Below, one piece after another: positions 45,053 to 54,895 of a DNA stretch of 64,000 nt. Under the pieces are notes generated by a model. It was not told the DNA's origin. It saw only the letters and a list, made by a program, of their open reading frames with translations, and ran no database searches. Source of the DNA: Stakelama saccharophila (GTDB taxonomy: Bacteria; Pseudomonadota; Alphaproteobacteria; Sphingomonadales; Sphingomonadaceae). The stretch covers positions 1,097,001 to 1,161,000 of the forward strand of contig NZ_CP135076.1 in the NCBI RefSeq assembly GCF_032229225.1, given 5' to 3'. The first letter of the stretch is position 1; each line of letters opens with the position of its first letter. The translations under genes were made by a program, and so were the position numbers.

Positions 45053-46099
45053 ATGACGTTGATCGCTGTTCTTTCCGGTGACGGGATCGGTCCGGAAGTA
45101 ACCGCCCAGGCGCGGCGCGTGCTGGAGGCGGTGGATGCCGGACTGCAGTTCGAGGAGGCGCCGGTGGGCGGCGCGGCCTATCTGGAAACCGGATTGCCGC
45201 TGCCGCCGCAGACGCTGGACCTGGCCAAGCGTGCCGATGCGGTGCTGTTCGGCGCGGTGGGCGATCCGAAGTTCGACGCGCTGGCACGGGCATTCCGCCC
45301 GGAGGCGGCGATCCTGGGACTGCGCAAGGAACTGGGACTGTTCGCCAATCTGCGTCCGGCGAAGCTGTTTCCGGGGCTGGAGGACGCCTCGACCCTCAAG
45401 CGCGAGGTGGCCGAGGCGATCGACCTGATCATCGTGCGCGAACTGACCGGCGACGTCTATTTCGGCGAGAAGGGCCAGCGCCGGACCGAAGACGGCCGCC
45501 GCCAGGGCTATGACGTCATGTCCTATGGTGAGGACGAGGTTCGCCGCATCGCCCGGATCGGGTTCGAAACGGCGCGCACGCGCGGGGGCAAGCTCTGTTC
45601 GGTCGACAAGGCCAATGTGCTGGAAACCTCGCAGCTCTGGCGCGACGTGGTGAACGAGGTGGCGGGCGACTATCCCGACGTGGCGCTGTCGCACCTTTAT
45701 GTCGACAACGCCGCGATGCAGCTCGTGCGCGATCCCGGGCAGTTCGACGTGATCGTGACCGGCAACCTGTTCGGCGACATCCTGTCCGACCAGGCGAGCA
45801 TGTGCGCCGGTTCGATCGGGATGCTGCCGTCCGCGGCGCTGAACGGCGACGGCAAGGGCATGTACGAACCGATCCACGGATCGGCGCCCGACATCGCCGG
45901 GCGGGGCAAGGCCAATCCGTGCGCCGCGATCCTGTCGGCGGCGATGCTGTTGCGTCATTCGCTGGCGCGCGGAGAAGATGCCGGCCGTGTCGAGCAGGCG
46001 GTGGCGCGCGTGCTCGCGGACGGTGCGCGGACGCCCGATCTGGGCGGGGAATTGTCGACCGAAGCGATGGGCGATAGAGTCGTGAACGCGCTGGGATGA
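45053..46099 (+). CDS. leuB: 3-isopropylmalate dehydrogenase
   Basis: A 348-residue NAD-dependent enzyme that oxidises and decarboxylates 3-isopropylmalate in leucine biosynthesis. The N-terminus [13 protein letters not shown] and the ELTGDVYFG segment are family motifs. The metal- and substrate-binding region [24 protein letters not shown] and the nucleotide-binding [29 protein letters not shown] near the end are complete. The stop overlaps the next glycosyltransferase by 4 bases. leuA and leuCD are not in the window. Confidence 0.97.
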   Translation: MTLIAVLSGDGIGPEVTAQARRVLEAVDAGLQFEEAPVGGAAYLETGLPLPPQTLDLAKRADAVLFGAVGDPKFDALARAFRPEAAILGLRKELGLFANLRPAKLFPGLEDASTLKREVAEAIDLIIVRELTGDVYFGEKGQRRTEDGRRQGYDVMSYGEDEVRRIARIGFETARTRGGKLCSVDKANVLETSQLWRDVVNEVAGDYPDVALSHLYVDNAAMQLVRDPGQFDVIVTGNLFGDILSDQASMCAGSIGMLPSAALNGDGKGMYEPIHGSAPDIAGRGKANPCAAILSAAMLLRHSLARGEDAGRVEQAVARVLADGARTPDLGGELSTEAMGDRVVNALG

Positions 46100-47214
46100 C
46101 CGGCCCGCTCGAATTCGCGGTCGTGGTGCCGGTGTTCAACGAGCGCGAAAATATTCCCATCCTCGTCGATCACCTGGAGGCGACGCTGCACGGGCGTAGC
46201 TGGGAGGTGATCTTCGTCGACGACGACAGCCCGGACGGAACCGCCGACGCCATTCGCGACCTGGCCCGCGACGATCCGCGCGTGCGGGTGATCCAGCGGA
46301 TCGGGCGGCGCGGGCTGGCGACCGCTTGCCTGGAAGGGATGTGCGCCACGGCCGCGCCACTGGTGGCGGTGATGGACGGCGATCTGCAGCATGACGAGAC
46401 GCTGCTCGGCGACATGGCCGATGCGCTGGAGGCCGATCCCGGCCTCGACCTCGTGATCGGCTCGCGCTTCGCCGAGGGCGGCAGCACGGGGGCCTGGGAC
46501 CGCGACCGGGTGGCCAAATCGGCATTGGCGACGAAGCTGTCGCGATCGGTGCTGAAGGCGGAATTGAGCGATCCGATGAGCGGCTTCTTCATGATCCGCA
46601 CGCAGATCGTGCGCGACCTGGTGCCGAAGCTGTCGGGAATCGGGTTCAAGATCCTGCTCGACATCATGACGGCAAGCCCGCGGCGCCTGCGCTTTCGCGA
46701 GCTGCCCTATATCTTCGAGACGCGGGTGCGCGGCGAAAGCAAGCTCGATCATGTCGTGGCGCTGGAATTCCTGATCGCGCTGTATGACGGGTTGTTCGGG
46801 CGGATCGTGCCGGTGCGCTTCGCCATGTTCGCCGCCGTCGGCGGGCTGGGCGCGGCCGTGCACATGGCCGTGGTGGGATTGCTCTATACGGCCACGCCGA
46901 TGCCCTTCGTCCCCGCGACCATCATCGCGACGGTCGTGGCCATGACGTTCAACTTCTTCCTCAACAACAGCCTGACCTATCGCGACCGGCGGCTGCGCGG
47001 CGCGCGCGAGCTGATCGACGGCTGGGTGTCCTTCTGCGTCGTCTGTTCGGTCGGCGCGGTTGCCAATGTCGGCATCGCCGCCTTCCTGCACGATGTCGAG
47101 CAGGGGTCGTGGGCGGTTTCCGCGCTTGCCGGCATTCTCGTCGCGGCGGTGTGGAACTTCGCCCTGTCGTCGCGCTTCACCTGGGGCCGCTACGGCCGCA
47201 AGCCGGGGGTATAG
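46096..47214 (+). CDS. GT2 glycosyltransferase with GtrA domain
   Basis: A 372-residue membrane enzyme like dolichyl-phosphate mannosyltransferase. The GT2 domain (residues about 1-235) begins [21 protein letters not shown] and has [12 protein letters not shown] and MDGDLQHDE (the DxD site). A GtrA domain of four transmembrane helices ([24 protein letters not shown] ...) follows. Such fused proteins attach sugar to a polyprenyl phosphate at the cytosolic face, and GtrA may flip it. The ATG overlaps leuB by 4 bases although no metabolic link is obvious. A GC-rich hairpin follows. Confidence 0.9.
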   Translation: MTGPLEFAVVVPVFNERENIPILVDHLEATLHGRSWEVIFVDDDSPDGTADAIRDLARDDPRVRVIQRIGRRGLATACLEGMCATAAPLVAVMDGDLQHDETLLGDMADALEADPGLDLVIGSRFAEGGSTGAWDRDRVAKSALATKLSRSVLKAELSDPMSGFFMIRTQIVRDLVPKLSGIGFKILLDIMTASPRRLRFRELPYIFETRVRGESKLDHVVALEFLIALYDGLFGRIVPVRFAMFAAVGGLGAAVHMAVVGLLYTATPMPFVPATIIATVVAMTFNFFLNNSLTYRDRRLRGARELIDGWVSFCVVCSVGAVANVGIAAFLHDVEQGSWAVSALAGILVAAVWNFALSSRFTWGRYGRKPGV

Positions 47215-47226
47215 CGTGCCCGTGCT

Positions 47227-47260
47227 GCCCGCGCGCCGGTAGGAACACAGGCGCGCGGGC
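47227..47260. terminator. GC-rich hairpin between convergent genes
   Basis: A perfect 11-bp stem, GCCCGCGCGCC with GGCGCGCGGGC, around a 12-base loop, between the glycosyltransferase and the OmpA-family gene. There is no T run. Its symmetry fits a bidirectional terminator or a repeat. Confidence 0.55.
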
Positions 47261-47279
47261 GACCAGCGGACAAGCCGTG

Positions 47280-47963
47280 TCAGGGCTGGCCGAGATCCTC
47301 TTCGGTGATCGGCACCAGCTTGATTTCGACACGGCGGTTGGAGGCGCGTCCCTCCTCGGTGTCGTTGGAGGCGATGGGCTGGGTCTCGCCGTAGCCGCGG
47401 GTTCCGATCCGCGCGCGGCTGACGCCCTCGGCCGAGAGATAGTCGGCCACCGACTGCGCCCGGCGTTCGGACAGCGCCTGGTTATAGGCTTCGCTGCCGG
47501 TCGAATCGGTATGGCCGTATACGTCGACATAGGTCTTTTCATACTGGTCCAGCACCTGCGCGACCTGATCCAGCGTCGGCTTGAACTGCGGCTGGACGGT
47601 GGAACTGTCGGTGGCGAAGGTGATGCCCGACGGCATGCGCAGCAGAAGGTCGTCGCCCTGGCGCACCACCTGTACGTCCGTTCCGGCGGTACGCTCGCGC
47701 AGTTCGCGTTCCTGCTTGTCCATGTACGCGCCGATCCCCGCGCCGGCCAGGCCGCCGATGCCGGCGCCGAGGATCTTTTCCGTGCGGTCGCTGTGGCCGC
47801 CGACGAGATCGCCGAGCAGATAGCCGCCGACGGCGCCGCCGATGCCGCCGATCGCCGCCTTTGAAATGTGCCGTTGGCCCGTGACGGGATCGGTGACGCA
47901 GGCGCCCGTCAGAACCAGCGACGACAGGGCGCCGGCGGCGAGCAGTTTCGAAGCGATACGCAT
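47280..47963 (-). CDS. OmpA family lipoprotein, YiaD-like
   Basis: A 227-residue outer membrane lipoprotein. The signal peptide (MRIASKLLAAGALSSLVLTGAC) ends in a lipobox-like TGAC. A glycine-zipper region follows (AAIGGIGGAVGGYLLGDLVGG, AGIGGLAGAGIGAYMDKQE). Residues about 115-220 are the peptidoglycan-binding OmpA-C domain: TFATDSSTVQPQFKPTLDQ, DVYGHTDSTGSEAYNQALSERRAQSV and GYGETQPIASN...R. It tethers the outer membrane to the wall. The start was chosen because it begins the signal peptide; a longer frame from 48041 adds 26 non-signal residues. A perfect EcfG promoter makes it a probable general-stress gene. Confidence 0.93.
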   Translation of the reverse strand: MRIASKLLAAGALSSLVLTGACVTDPVTGQRHISKAAIGGIGGAVGGYLLGDLVGGHSDRTEKILGAGIGGLAGAGIGAYMDKQERELRERTAGTDVQVVRQGDDLLLRMPSGITFATDSSTVQPQFKPTLDQVAQVLDQYEKTYVDVYGHTDSTGSEAYNQALSERRAQSVADYLSAEGVSRARIGTRGYGETQPIASNDTEEGRASNRRVEIKLVPITEEDLGQP

Positions 47964-48005
47964 TTGCACAGTCTCCCTCAACCAAGGTGCAGAAATCCCC
48001 ACGGA

Positions 48006-48031
48006 AACGAGAGGATGACCGTGATTGTTCC
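48006..48031 (-). promoter_or_regulatory. EcfG-type general stress promoter
   Basis: On the minus strand GGAAC (48031-48027) and CGTT (48009-48006) are separated by exactly 17 bases. This is a perfect EcfG match and points to the OmpA-family lipoprotein starting at 47963. Confidence 0.78.
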
Positions 48032-48105
48032 GCCTGCGCACTGAACAGATGCTGTTGCGGCGGTTGTCGAACCGACAGGAATGCGGCTATGGGGATTACA
48101 CGCCG

Positions 48106-49419
48106 ATGGACGCGACCTCTCCCTATCCCTGGTTCGACGTGGTGATCATCCTCGCGCTGATCGCGCTGAACGGTGTGTTCGCCATGTCGGAACTCGCCAT
48201 CGTTTCCGCGCGCCGGGCGCGGATGGAGGCGCTGGCGCGTACCGGCAGGCGGGGAGCGGAAACGGCGATGAAGCTCGCTGCCGATCCCGGCAAGTTCCTG
48301 TCGACGGTGCAGATCGGCATCACCCTGATCGGAATTCTGGCGGGCGCCTATTCGGGTGCGAGCCTGGGCATGCCGACGGCCGAGCGGCTGGAAGGGCTGG
48401 GGCTGGCGGCGGATACGGCCGAGACGCTGGGCTTCGTCATCGTGATCGGCCTTACCACCTATGTCTCGCTGATCATCGGCGAGCTGGTGCCGAAACAGGT
48501 GGCGCTGCGTTCGCCGGAGCCGATCGCGGCGCTGGTCGCGGTGCCGATGCTGTGGCTGGCGCGGCTGACCGCGCCGATCGTCTGGCTGCTCGATTCGACG
48601 AGCACGCTGCTGTTCCGCATCTTCGGTATGCGCCGGGGTTCCGAAGACCGGGTGACGGCCGAGGAACTGCAACTGATCGTGGCCGAGGCGACCCGGTCCG
48701 GCGTTATCGAGGAGCATGAACGCTCGATCATCTCGGGCGTGGTGCGGCTGGCCGACCGGCCGGTGCGCGAGGTGATGACGCCGCGCACCGATGTCGACTG
48801 GATCGATGTCGACCTGGAAGAGGCGGATATCCGCCAGGTGCTGCTCGACACCTCGCACACCCGCCTGCCGGTGGCGGAAGGGTCGGTCGACGCGGTGATC
48901 GGCGTGGTCCAGGCGCGCGACATCGTGGCGGCGCTGTTCCGCCAGCAGCCGCTCGACCTGCGCAAGCTGATGCGCGAAGCGCCGATCCTGCCCGATCAAG
49001 TCGACGCCATGGATGCGCTCACGGCCCTGCGCGAGGCGGAGGTGCCGATGGGATTCGTCCACGACGAATACGGCCATTTCGAAGGGATCGTCACGCCGGC
49101 CAACCTGCTGATCGCGATCGCCGGCGATTTTCGGTCCGACGCCGATCCGGGCGAGACCCCGAACCTGATCGAGCGCGACGACGGGTCCTATCTCGTGTCC
49201 GGCCAGATGGCCGCCGACGCGCTGGCCGACAAGCTCGGCATCGAACTGGGCGAGGACCGCGATTACGCCACTGTCGCCGGTCTGGCGCTGGCAGTGCTCA
49301 AGCACCTGCCGGACGAAGGGGAGACCTTCACGGAGCAGGGCTGGCGGTTCGAAATCGTCGACATGGACGGGCGCAAGATCGACAAGATCCTGGTGAGCGA
49401 AGCGGCCGACGAGGCATAG
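48106..49419 (+). CDS. CNNM/CorC family protein (hemolysin-like)
   Basis: A 437-residue membrane protein. Residues about 8-200 are a CNNM/DUF21 domain with three to four transmembrane helices (VVIILALIALNGVFAMSELAIVSARRARM; SLIIGELVPKQVALR). Two CBS repeats follow (residues about 215-340, REVMTPRTDVDWIDVD and ALREAEVPMGFVHDEYGHFEGIV). The end is a CorC_HlyC transporter-associated domain (GSYLVSGQMAADALADKLG). Members are Mg2+/Co2+ efflux or regulatory proteins; the old hemolysin name is not supported by function. The start at 48106 gives the canonical DUF21 head. Confidence 0.9.
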   Translation: MDATSPYPWFDVVIILALIALNGVFAMSELAIVSARRARMEALARTGRRGAETAMKLAADPGKFLSTVQIGITLIGILAGAYSGASLGMPTAERLEGLGLAADTAETLGFVIVIGLTTYVSLIIGELVPKQVALRSPEPIAALVAVPMLWLARLTAPIVWLLDSTSTLLFRIFGMRRGSEDRVTAEELQLIVAEATRSGVIEEHERSIISGVVRLADRPVREVMTPRTDVDWIDVDLEEADIRQVLLDTSHTRLPVAEGSVDAVIGVVQARDIVAALFRQQPLDLRKLMREAPILPDQVDAMDALTALREAEVPMGFVHDEYGHFEGIVTPANLLIAIAGDFRSDADPGETPNLIERDDGSYLVSGQMAADALADKLGIELGEDRDYATVAGLALAVLKHLPDEGETFTEQGWRFEIVDMDGRKIDKILVSEAADEA

Positions 49420-49531
49420 TCCCTCTCACGGCCCGCATCGGTGCCATTGCTCAGGTATTCCTCGCATCGCGCTCATGCCTTTCATCCCCGTTTATACCAG
49501 ACCGGACGGCGGTCTTTCAGGGAGGAGCGAC

Positions 49532-50083
49532 ATGACTGGATCGAGCGACCGGACCGGTGCGATGACGGGAAACCATTGGCGGATCGTGCGATGGGGCGCG
49601 GCACTGGTGTTGCTGCTGATACCGCTGGTGATGATGCAAATCAGCGACGGCTGGCATTGGACCGCCGGCAGCTTCGTCGCCGCAGGGATCGTGATCGGCG
49701 GGATGGGGCTGCTTTACGAACTGGTCGAACGGGCGAACGACAGCCGCGCCTATCGCGCGGGCGCCGCCGTCGCGATCGTGACCGCCTTCCTGACGGTTTG
49801 GACCACGATCGTTCGCGACGACGGTAACGGTATCGGCTTCTTCCTGCTGATCATGGCGGCGGCGCTGGGTAGCTTCGCCGCCTGGTTCCGACCCGCGGGC
49901 ATGGCCCGGACCATGCTGGGCGTCGCGATCATGCAGATCCTGCTGGGCATCGCCATCGCAACCGCACCGTCCGTCGTGGCGGTGCCGGGCGCTTCGTTCA
50001 GGGCGCTGTCGTCCAGCGGATTCTTCGCGGCGCTGTGGCTGATCTCGGCGGCGTTCTTTCTCGCCGCGTTCCGGCGAGGCTGA
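49532..50083 (+). CDS. Polytopic membrane protein of unknown function
   Basis: A 183-residue membrane protein with five or six hydrophobic segments: WGAALVLLLIPLVMMQI, GSFVAAGIVIGGMGLLYELV, AGAAVAIVTAFLTVWTTI, FFLLIMAAALGSFAAWF, MLGVAIMQILLGIAIATAP and FFAALWLISAAFFLAAFRR. The ATG follows GGGAGGAG. Segments of this kind are found in small unassigned sphingomonad membrane proteins. No transport or enzymatic motif is seen. Convergent with the HhH protein gene, 18 bases apart. Confidence 0.72.
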   Translation: MTGSSDRTGAMTGNHWRIVRWGAALVLLLIPLVMMQISDGWHWTAGSFVAAGIVIGGMGLLYELVERANDSRAYRAGAAVAIVTAFLTVWTTIVRDDGNGIGFFLLIMAAALGSFAAWFRPAGMARTMLGVAIMQILLGIAIATAPSVVAVPGASFRALSSSGFFAALWLISAAFFLAAFRRG

Positions 50084-50101
50084 GACGAGCCGGGGCCGGC
50101 C

Positions 50102-50749
50102 TCAACTCAGCTTGCCGAACCTCGCTTCGTATCCGGCGCGGTCGCCCTTGGCGAGGAACGCCGCCTGCTCGATCCAGCGGTCGCGGGCCATGCGGCCCTT
50201 GAAGGTGCCGAGCTGCGCGTCGAGCGCCTGCGCATCGCCCTCTGAGAGAGCGGCGATCTGTTCGAAGCGGGTAATGCCCAGCTCGTTGAGGCGCGCCGCC
50301 AGCTTCGGTCCCACGCCCTTCATCAGCAGCAGATTGTCGCCTTCCGATGATGCCGCGGGCGCGGCCGGAGCTGGTGCGGGCGCAGGCGCAGGCGCCGGGG
50401 AAGGGGCGGGCACCGCCCGCGTCGGCGTCGGTTCCGCAACGGGTTCCGGACGGGTGGCCGGCGTTTCCGCGCCCGTATCGGTGGCCGGCGGGGGCGGTGG
50501 AGAAACCGGCGGTGCCGGCGTCCGCGTTTCCGGGGCGGGGGCATCTTCGTGTGCAGCCTTTTCCTCCGCGACCGACGGCGGGGGCACCGGCGCGTCGGGG
50601 CGGACGGACTGCAGCCGCTCTTCCTCCTGCATCTTGCGGTCGGCGGCCAGTCGCTCGCGACGCCGGCGCGCGCCCCACCAGAGACCGATGATCGCCAGGA
50701 TCGCGACGATGAGGATCAGGATGAGATGGGTGATGGTTATCGGTAGCAT
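50102..50749 (-). CDS. Membrane-anchored protein with HhH-like C-terminal domain
   Basis: About 215 residues. A single N-terminal membrane helix (LILILIVAILAIIGLWWG) follows ITITH, then a basic stretch and a long Pro/Ala/Glu-rich spacer (about residues 60-140, with APAPAPAPAPA). The C-terminal 70 residues form a helix-hairpin-helix-like domain: LLLMKGVGPKLAARLNELGITRFEQIAAL, then LGTFKGRMARDRWIEQA. The domain resembles those fused to 50S L17/L21-type and NADH-quinone reductase E-like proteins, where it is of unknown function. The ATG at 50749 is preferred; other in-frame starts lie at 50767 and 50797. Confidence 0.78.
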   Translation of the reverse strand: MLPITITHLILILIVAILAIIGLWWGARRRRERLAADRKMQEEERLQSVRPDAPVPPPSVAEEKAAHEDAPAPETRTPAPPVSPPPPPATDTGAETPATRPEPVAEPTPTRAVPAPSPAPAPAPAPAPAAPAASSEGDNLLLMKGVGPKLAARLNELGITRFEQIAALSEGDAQALDAQLGTFKGRMARDRWIEQAAFLAKGDRAGYEARFGKLS

Positions 50750-50910
50750 TCGTTCGGCTGCCCCCATTGGTGATGTCGATTGCAGACTGCGGTCCATATG
50801 CCGCCTCCGGCGCTACGCGAACAATCCCGCAAGCCTAGCGCCCATGACCGCCGCGTCCAGCCCTCAGATGGTCATTCGCCGCCGGACGCCCCGAACATGC
50901 AAGCGGGCGT

Positions 50911-52173
50911 TCACTTTGCCTCGCGCGCCACCTCGCGCCAGCCGATATCGCGGCGGTGGAAGCCGTCGAAGGTGATTTCATCGATCGCGGCATAGGCCGC
51001 ACCCTGCGCCAGCGTGACATTGTCGCCCATGGCGGTGACGGCGAGCACGCGGCCGCCGCTGGCGGTGAGCGCGCCGTCGGCGGCGCTGGTGCCGGCCTGA
51101 AACACGATCGCGCCGGTCGCTTCCGCGGCGTCGATGCCGGCGATGACGCCGCCCTTTTCCGGCGTGCCGGGATATCCCTTCGCGGCAAGTATCACGGTCA
51201 ATGCGGTGCGGTCCGAAAAGACGGGTTCCGGGCGGCCGGCGAGCTTGCCCGCAGCGCACGCGATCATCAGATCGAGCAGATCGTCCTCCAGCCGGGGCAT
51301 CAGCACCTCGGCCTCGGGATCGCCGAACCGGACATTGTATTCGATCAGCTTCGGTCCCGCCTCCGTCAGCATCAGGCCGGCATAGAGGACGCCCGAATAG
51401 GGCATGTCCATCGCCGCCAGCGCGTCGATCGTGGGGCGGATGATCGTCTCGATCGCGGTGCGCTCCAGCTCGGGCGTCAGGACGGGGGCGGGGCTGTAGG
51501 CGCCCATGCCACCGGTATTGGGGCCGGTATCGCCCTCGCCAACGCGCTTGTGATCCTGCGCCGAGCCGAAGGGAAGGATGGTGTGCCCATCGGTGACGAC
51601 GAACAGGCTCGCTTCCTCGCCTGTCAGGAATTCCTCGATCACCGCATCGCCGCCGGAACGGCCGAACATCGGCTCCAGCGCCGCCTCCGCCTCCTCGCGC
51701 GAATAGGCGATGGTGACACCCTTGCCGGCGGCCAGCCCGTCGGCCTTGATCACCACCGGCAGGCCGAAATCGTCGAGCGCGGCGCGTGCGCCGTCGAGCG
51801 AGCCGACGCGGGCATAGCCGGCCGTCGGGATGTCGGCGCGGCGGCACAGATCCTTGGTAAAACCCTTCGATCCTTCCAGTTGCGCCGCATCCTTGCCGGG
51901 GCCGAACACGCCGATGCCCATGGTGCGCAGATTGTCCGCCAGGCCGCCGACCAAGGGCGCTTCGGGGCCGATGACCACGAATTCGATCGAATTGCGCAGG
52001 CAGAAATCGATCAGGCCGCGATGATCGTTGGCGGCGATGTCGACACGTTCGGCGTGGCGTGCGATGCCGGGATTGCCCGGCGCGGCATAGAGTTTGTCGA
52101 GCCGGGGTGATTGCGCCAGCTTCCAGGCAAGCGCATGTTCACGCCCGCCCGAACCGATCAACAGGACATTCAT
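50911..52173 (-). CDS. purD: Phosphoribosylamine-glycine ligase
   Basis: A 420-residue ATP-grasp enzyme that joins glycine to phosphoribosylamine in purine biosynthesis. The N-terminus [20 protein letters not shown] is the family signature. The ATP-grasp core has [11 protein letters not shown] and SLFVVTDG, followed by [21 protein letters not shown] and [11 protein letters not shown] for metal and phosphate binding. The ATG at 52173 follows GGGGGG on the minus strand. It overlaps, in the opposite direction, the xseA start by 2 bases. Confidence 0.97.
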   Translation of the reverse strand: MNVLLIGSGGREHALAWKLAQSPRLDKLYAAPGNPGIARHAERVDIAANDHRGLIDFCLRNSIEFVVIGPEAPLVGGLADNLRTMGIGVFGPGKDAAQLEGSKGFTKDLCRRADIPTAGYARVGSLDGARAALDDFGLPVVIKADGLAAGKGVTIAYSREEAEAALEPMFGRSGGDAVIEEFLTGEEASLFVVTDGHTILPFGSAQDHKRVGEGDTGPNTGGMGAYSPAPVLTPELERTAIETIIRPTIDALAAMDMPYSGVLYAGLMLTEAGPKLIEYNVRFGDPEAEVLMPRLEDDLLDLMIACAAGKLAGRPEPVFSDRTALTVILAAKGYPGTPEKGGVIAGIDAAEATGAIVFQAGTSAADGALTASGGRVLAVTAMGDNVTLAQGAAYAAIDEITFDGFHRRDIGWREVAREAK

Positions 52174-53572
52174 GCCCGGCCCCCCTTCAGACGATAGTGT
52201 TTCGCGCCGACTGGTAGCCGAGACGATGCCCGGCGACAACGCCGCAGCGTTCACCGTCAGCGAATTATCCGGCCGCCTCAAGCGGATGGTGGAGGGCGAG
52301 TTCGGCCATGTGAAGCTGCGCGGCGAAATTTCCGGCTTCAAGCGGGCGGCGTCGGGTCATGTCTATCTGTGCCTGAAGGACGAAAAGGCGGTGATCGACG
52401 GCGTGATGTGGCGCGGGGTGGCGTCGGCCGTGCCTTTCGCGCCGCAGGACGGGCTGGAGGTGATCGCGACGGGCAAGCTGACCACCTATCCGGGCCGGTC
52501 GAAATACCAGATCGTCATAGAGCGCATGGAACTGGCCGGCGAAGGCGCGCTGATGGCGCTGTTCGAAAAGCTGAAGGCCACGCTGGGCGCCGAGGGGCTG
52601 TTCGACACCGCCGCCAAGAAGCCGCTGCCGTTCCTGCCGCGCACGATCGGCGTGGTGACGTCTCCCACCGGGGCGGTGATCCGCGACATCCTGCACCGGC
52701 TGGAGGATCGTTGCCCCACGCATGTCGTGGTCTGGCCGGTCAAGGTGCAGGGCGAGGGATCGGCGCAGGAGGTGGCGCGCGCGATCCGCGGGTTCGACGC
52801 GCTGCCCGCGGACGGGGCGGTGCCGCGGCCCGACCTGCTGATCGTCGCGCGCGGGGGCGGCTCGATCGAGGATCTGTGGAGCTTCAACGAGGAGGTGGTG
52901 GTGCGCGCCATCGCCGACTGTTCGATCCCGCTCATTTCTGCCGTGGGGCACGAAACCGACACCAGCCTGTCCGATCACGCGGCCGACCTGCGCGCGCCGA
53001 CGCCGACGGCTGCCGCCGAACTGGCGGTGCCGGTGCTGGCGGAGCTGCGCAACATGCTCGCGACGATGACGCTGAGGAGCGAGCGGTGCGCGCGGCGCTA
53101 TCACGAACGCGGGCGCGAGCGGCTGGACGCGCTGGTCCGCGTGCTGCCGAAGCGCGACGCGCTGCTGGGGCCGCAGCGCCAGCGCGCGGACGAGGCGGCG
53201 CGCGCATTGGGCCTGGCGCTGGAGCGGCGGCTGGCGCTGGGGCACCGGCAGCTCGACCGCGCGGCAGGCGCGCTGCGGCCGGCGATGCTGGCCCAGCGGC
53301 TGGCGGCGGCGAAGGACCGGCTGGCGAGCGCGGGACGCCTGCTCGAGGCGGCGCATCCGGAAAAGCCGCTGGAGCGCGGCTATGCCTGGGTCGAGGCGCG
53401 CGAGAGCGGCACGGTCGCGACCACGGCCGACGACGCGCGCAAGGCGGCGGCGCTGCGCCTGCACTTCAAGGACGGGACGGTCGATGCCCGGGTTGAGCGC
53501 TCCGGCCCGACCTCCTATGACAGGAAAAAGCCGAAACCGGCGACGAAGCCGGAGCAGCCCAACCTGCTCTGA
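52172..53572 (+). CDS. xseA: Exodeoxyribonuclease VII large subunit
   Basis: A 466-residue nuclease subunit that degrades single-stranded DNA with XseB. The N-terminal OB fold ([43 protein letters not shown]) is followed by the catalytic domain ([73 protein letters not shown]). The C-terminal third is a coiled coil and then the [10 protein letters not shown] segment. The ATG at 52172 has a CAGGA site and matches the usual N-terminal extension; the ATG at 52226 is a shorter alternative. It is divergent from purD with overlapping start codons. Confidence 0.95.
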   Translation: MPGPPSDDSVSRRLVAETMPGDNAAAFTVSELSGRLKRMVEGEFGHVKLRGEISGFKRAASGHVYLCLKDEKAVIDGVMWRGVASAVPFAPQDGLEVIATGKLTTYPGRSKYQIVIERMELAGEGALMALFEKLKATLGAEGLFDTAAKKPLPFLPRTIGVVTSPTGAVIRDILHRLEDRCPTHVVVWPVKVQGEGSAQEVARAIRGFDALPADGAVPRPDLLIVARGGGSIEDLWSFNEEVVVRAIADCSIPLISAVGHETDTSLSDHAADLRAPTPTAAAELAVPVLAELRNMLATMTLRSERCARRYHERGRERLDALVRVLPKRDALLGPQRQRADEAARALGLALERRLALGHRQLDRAAGALRPAMLAQRLAAAKDRLASAGRLLEAAHPEKPLERGYAWVEARESGTVATTADDARKAAALRLHFKDGTVDARVERSGPTSYDRKKPKPATKPEQPNLL

Positions 53573-53607
53573 CAGTCCCCAGCCTACCTTGATCGGGAGT
53601 TCCTGAA

Positions 53608-53805
53608 ATGTTGATGTCCAACAGCGCCCGAACCGCCAAGCTGCACTTCATGGCGAACGGTTTTCGCGTCCTGAAGCCCGGCGATCATGTCCTGTGCGGG
53701 GTGTCGGGCGATGCCATCGCGCTCGACGATCTGCGCTACTGGAGCGTGGAGAAGCAGGAAGCCTATGCCTCCGCCGCCATCGCGACCAAGGCGATGCGGC
53801 CGTAA
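53608..53805 (+). CDS. DUF2093 domain protein
   Basis: A 65-residue protein of the DUF2093 family, found mainly in alphaproteobacteria. The typical sequence is AKLHFMANGFRVLKPGDHVLCGVSGDAIALDDLRYWSVEKQEAYAS, a small beta-rich protein with one Cys. Function is unknown. It sits directly after xseA, and its stop overlaps the ATG of the M23 lipoprotein (TAATG). The ATG at 53608 follows GGGAG; a second ATG lies 6 bases later. Confidence 0.88.
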   Translation: MLMSNSARTAKLHFMANGFRVLKPGDHVLCGVSGDAIALDDLRYWSVEKQEAYASAAIATKAMRP

Positions 53806-54773
53806 TGGCGGGCGCGAACGGCGCTGTCACCGCTGTCCTGATCGTCCTGCTCGGCGGGTGCGCCGTCGTTCCGCCCGGCGGCGCGGTGACGGCCGGGCGC
53901 AGCGCATCGGCAGCGAACCCGGCACCCGTGCCCACCCCCGCGCCGGTGCCCACCCCCGCGCCGGTGCCGACGCCCACTGCGCCGGCGCCGCCCGCCGTTC
54001 CCGTGCGCCGGGGCTTCACACTGGACGGCACGATGGTGCAGGGCGGATCCGCGATCGGCACCGCGCCCAGCGACACCGTGTCGCTGACCTTCGACGGCAA
54101 GGAAATTCCGGTCGCGCCGGACGGCACGTTCTTCGTCGGTTTCGACCGCAATGCCGACAGCGCCGCCGAACTCGTCGCCACGCTGAAGGGTGGCCGCACG
54201 GTGACCGAAGACCTGACCATCGGCAAGCGCGAATGGGACCTGCAGCGGCTGAACAGCCTGCCCAAGCACAGCCGGCCGAGCGCGGAATTCCTGCGCCTGC
54301 GCAAGCCGGAACTGGAACGGATCCACGCCGCGCGTGCGATGCGGACCGGGGCCAAAGGCTGGCGCGAGGATTTCGTCTGGCCGGTGACCGGCCGGATTTC
54401 CAGCGTGTTCGGATCGCAGCGCATCTACAAGGGCGGCGAACGCGGCTCCTATCATTCCGGCGTCGATGTCGCGGTCGGAGCGGGCACGCCCCTGCGTGCG
54501 CCGGCGGACGGCACGGTGATCCTGGCGGCGCGCGATCCCTTCACGCTGGAGGGCAAGCTGCTGATGCTGGACCACGGCATGGGCCTGAACAGCGCGTTCC
54601 TCCATTTGTCCGACATCGCCGTCGATGTCGGCGATCATGTGACCCGGGGCGAGGTGATCGCGCATACGGGCGCGACCGGCCGCGCGACCGGCCCGCACCT
54701 GCACTGGAGCGTCAAATGGCGCGACGCGCGCATCGATCCGATGCTGTTGACCGGGCCGATGCCGGGCGGCTGA
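53805..54773 (+). CDS. M23 family metallopeptidase lipoprotein
   Basis: A 322-residue lipoprotein. The signal peptide ends in a lipobox-like LGGC (about residue 18). A Pro/Ala-rich linker with three PAPVPT repeats (near residues 43-62) follows, then a beta-rich domain, and the M23 domain in the C-terminal third. Its zinc site is HSGVD and HLHW (HxxxD, HxH), with VGAGTPLRAPADGTVI, GLNSAFLHLSDI and GATGRATGPHLHW. It is a lysostaphin-like endopeptidase that probably acts in peptidoglycan remodelling. The start overlaps the DUF2093 stop. Confidence 0.93.
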   Translation: MAGANGAVTAVLIVLLGGCAVVPPGGAVTAGRSASAANPAPVPTPAPVPTPAPVPTPTAPAPPAVPVRRGFTLDGTMVQGGSAIGTAPSDTVSLTFDGKEIPVAPDGTFFVGFDRNADSAAELVATLKGGRTVTEDLTIGKREWDLQRLNSLPKHSRPSAEFLRLRKPELERIHAARAMRTGAKGWREDFVWPVTGRISSVFGSQRIYKGGERGSYHSGVDVAVGAGTPLRAPADGTVILAARDPFTLEGKLLMLDHGMGLNSAFLHLSDIAVDVGDHVTRGEVIAHTGATGRATGPHLHWSVKWRDARIDPMLLTGPMPGG

Positions 54774-54895
54774 TCGCGCGGCGATCCGCCGAAAGCGGTG
54801 CAATCCGCCGACGGGACCGAATGCCGCGCCGGGCCTGTATCCGCTGCTGCGGGGCGAGCCGGGGCGTCGCGATTGCGCCGCCGGTGTGATCAGTC

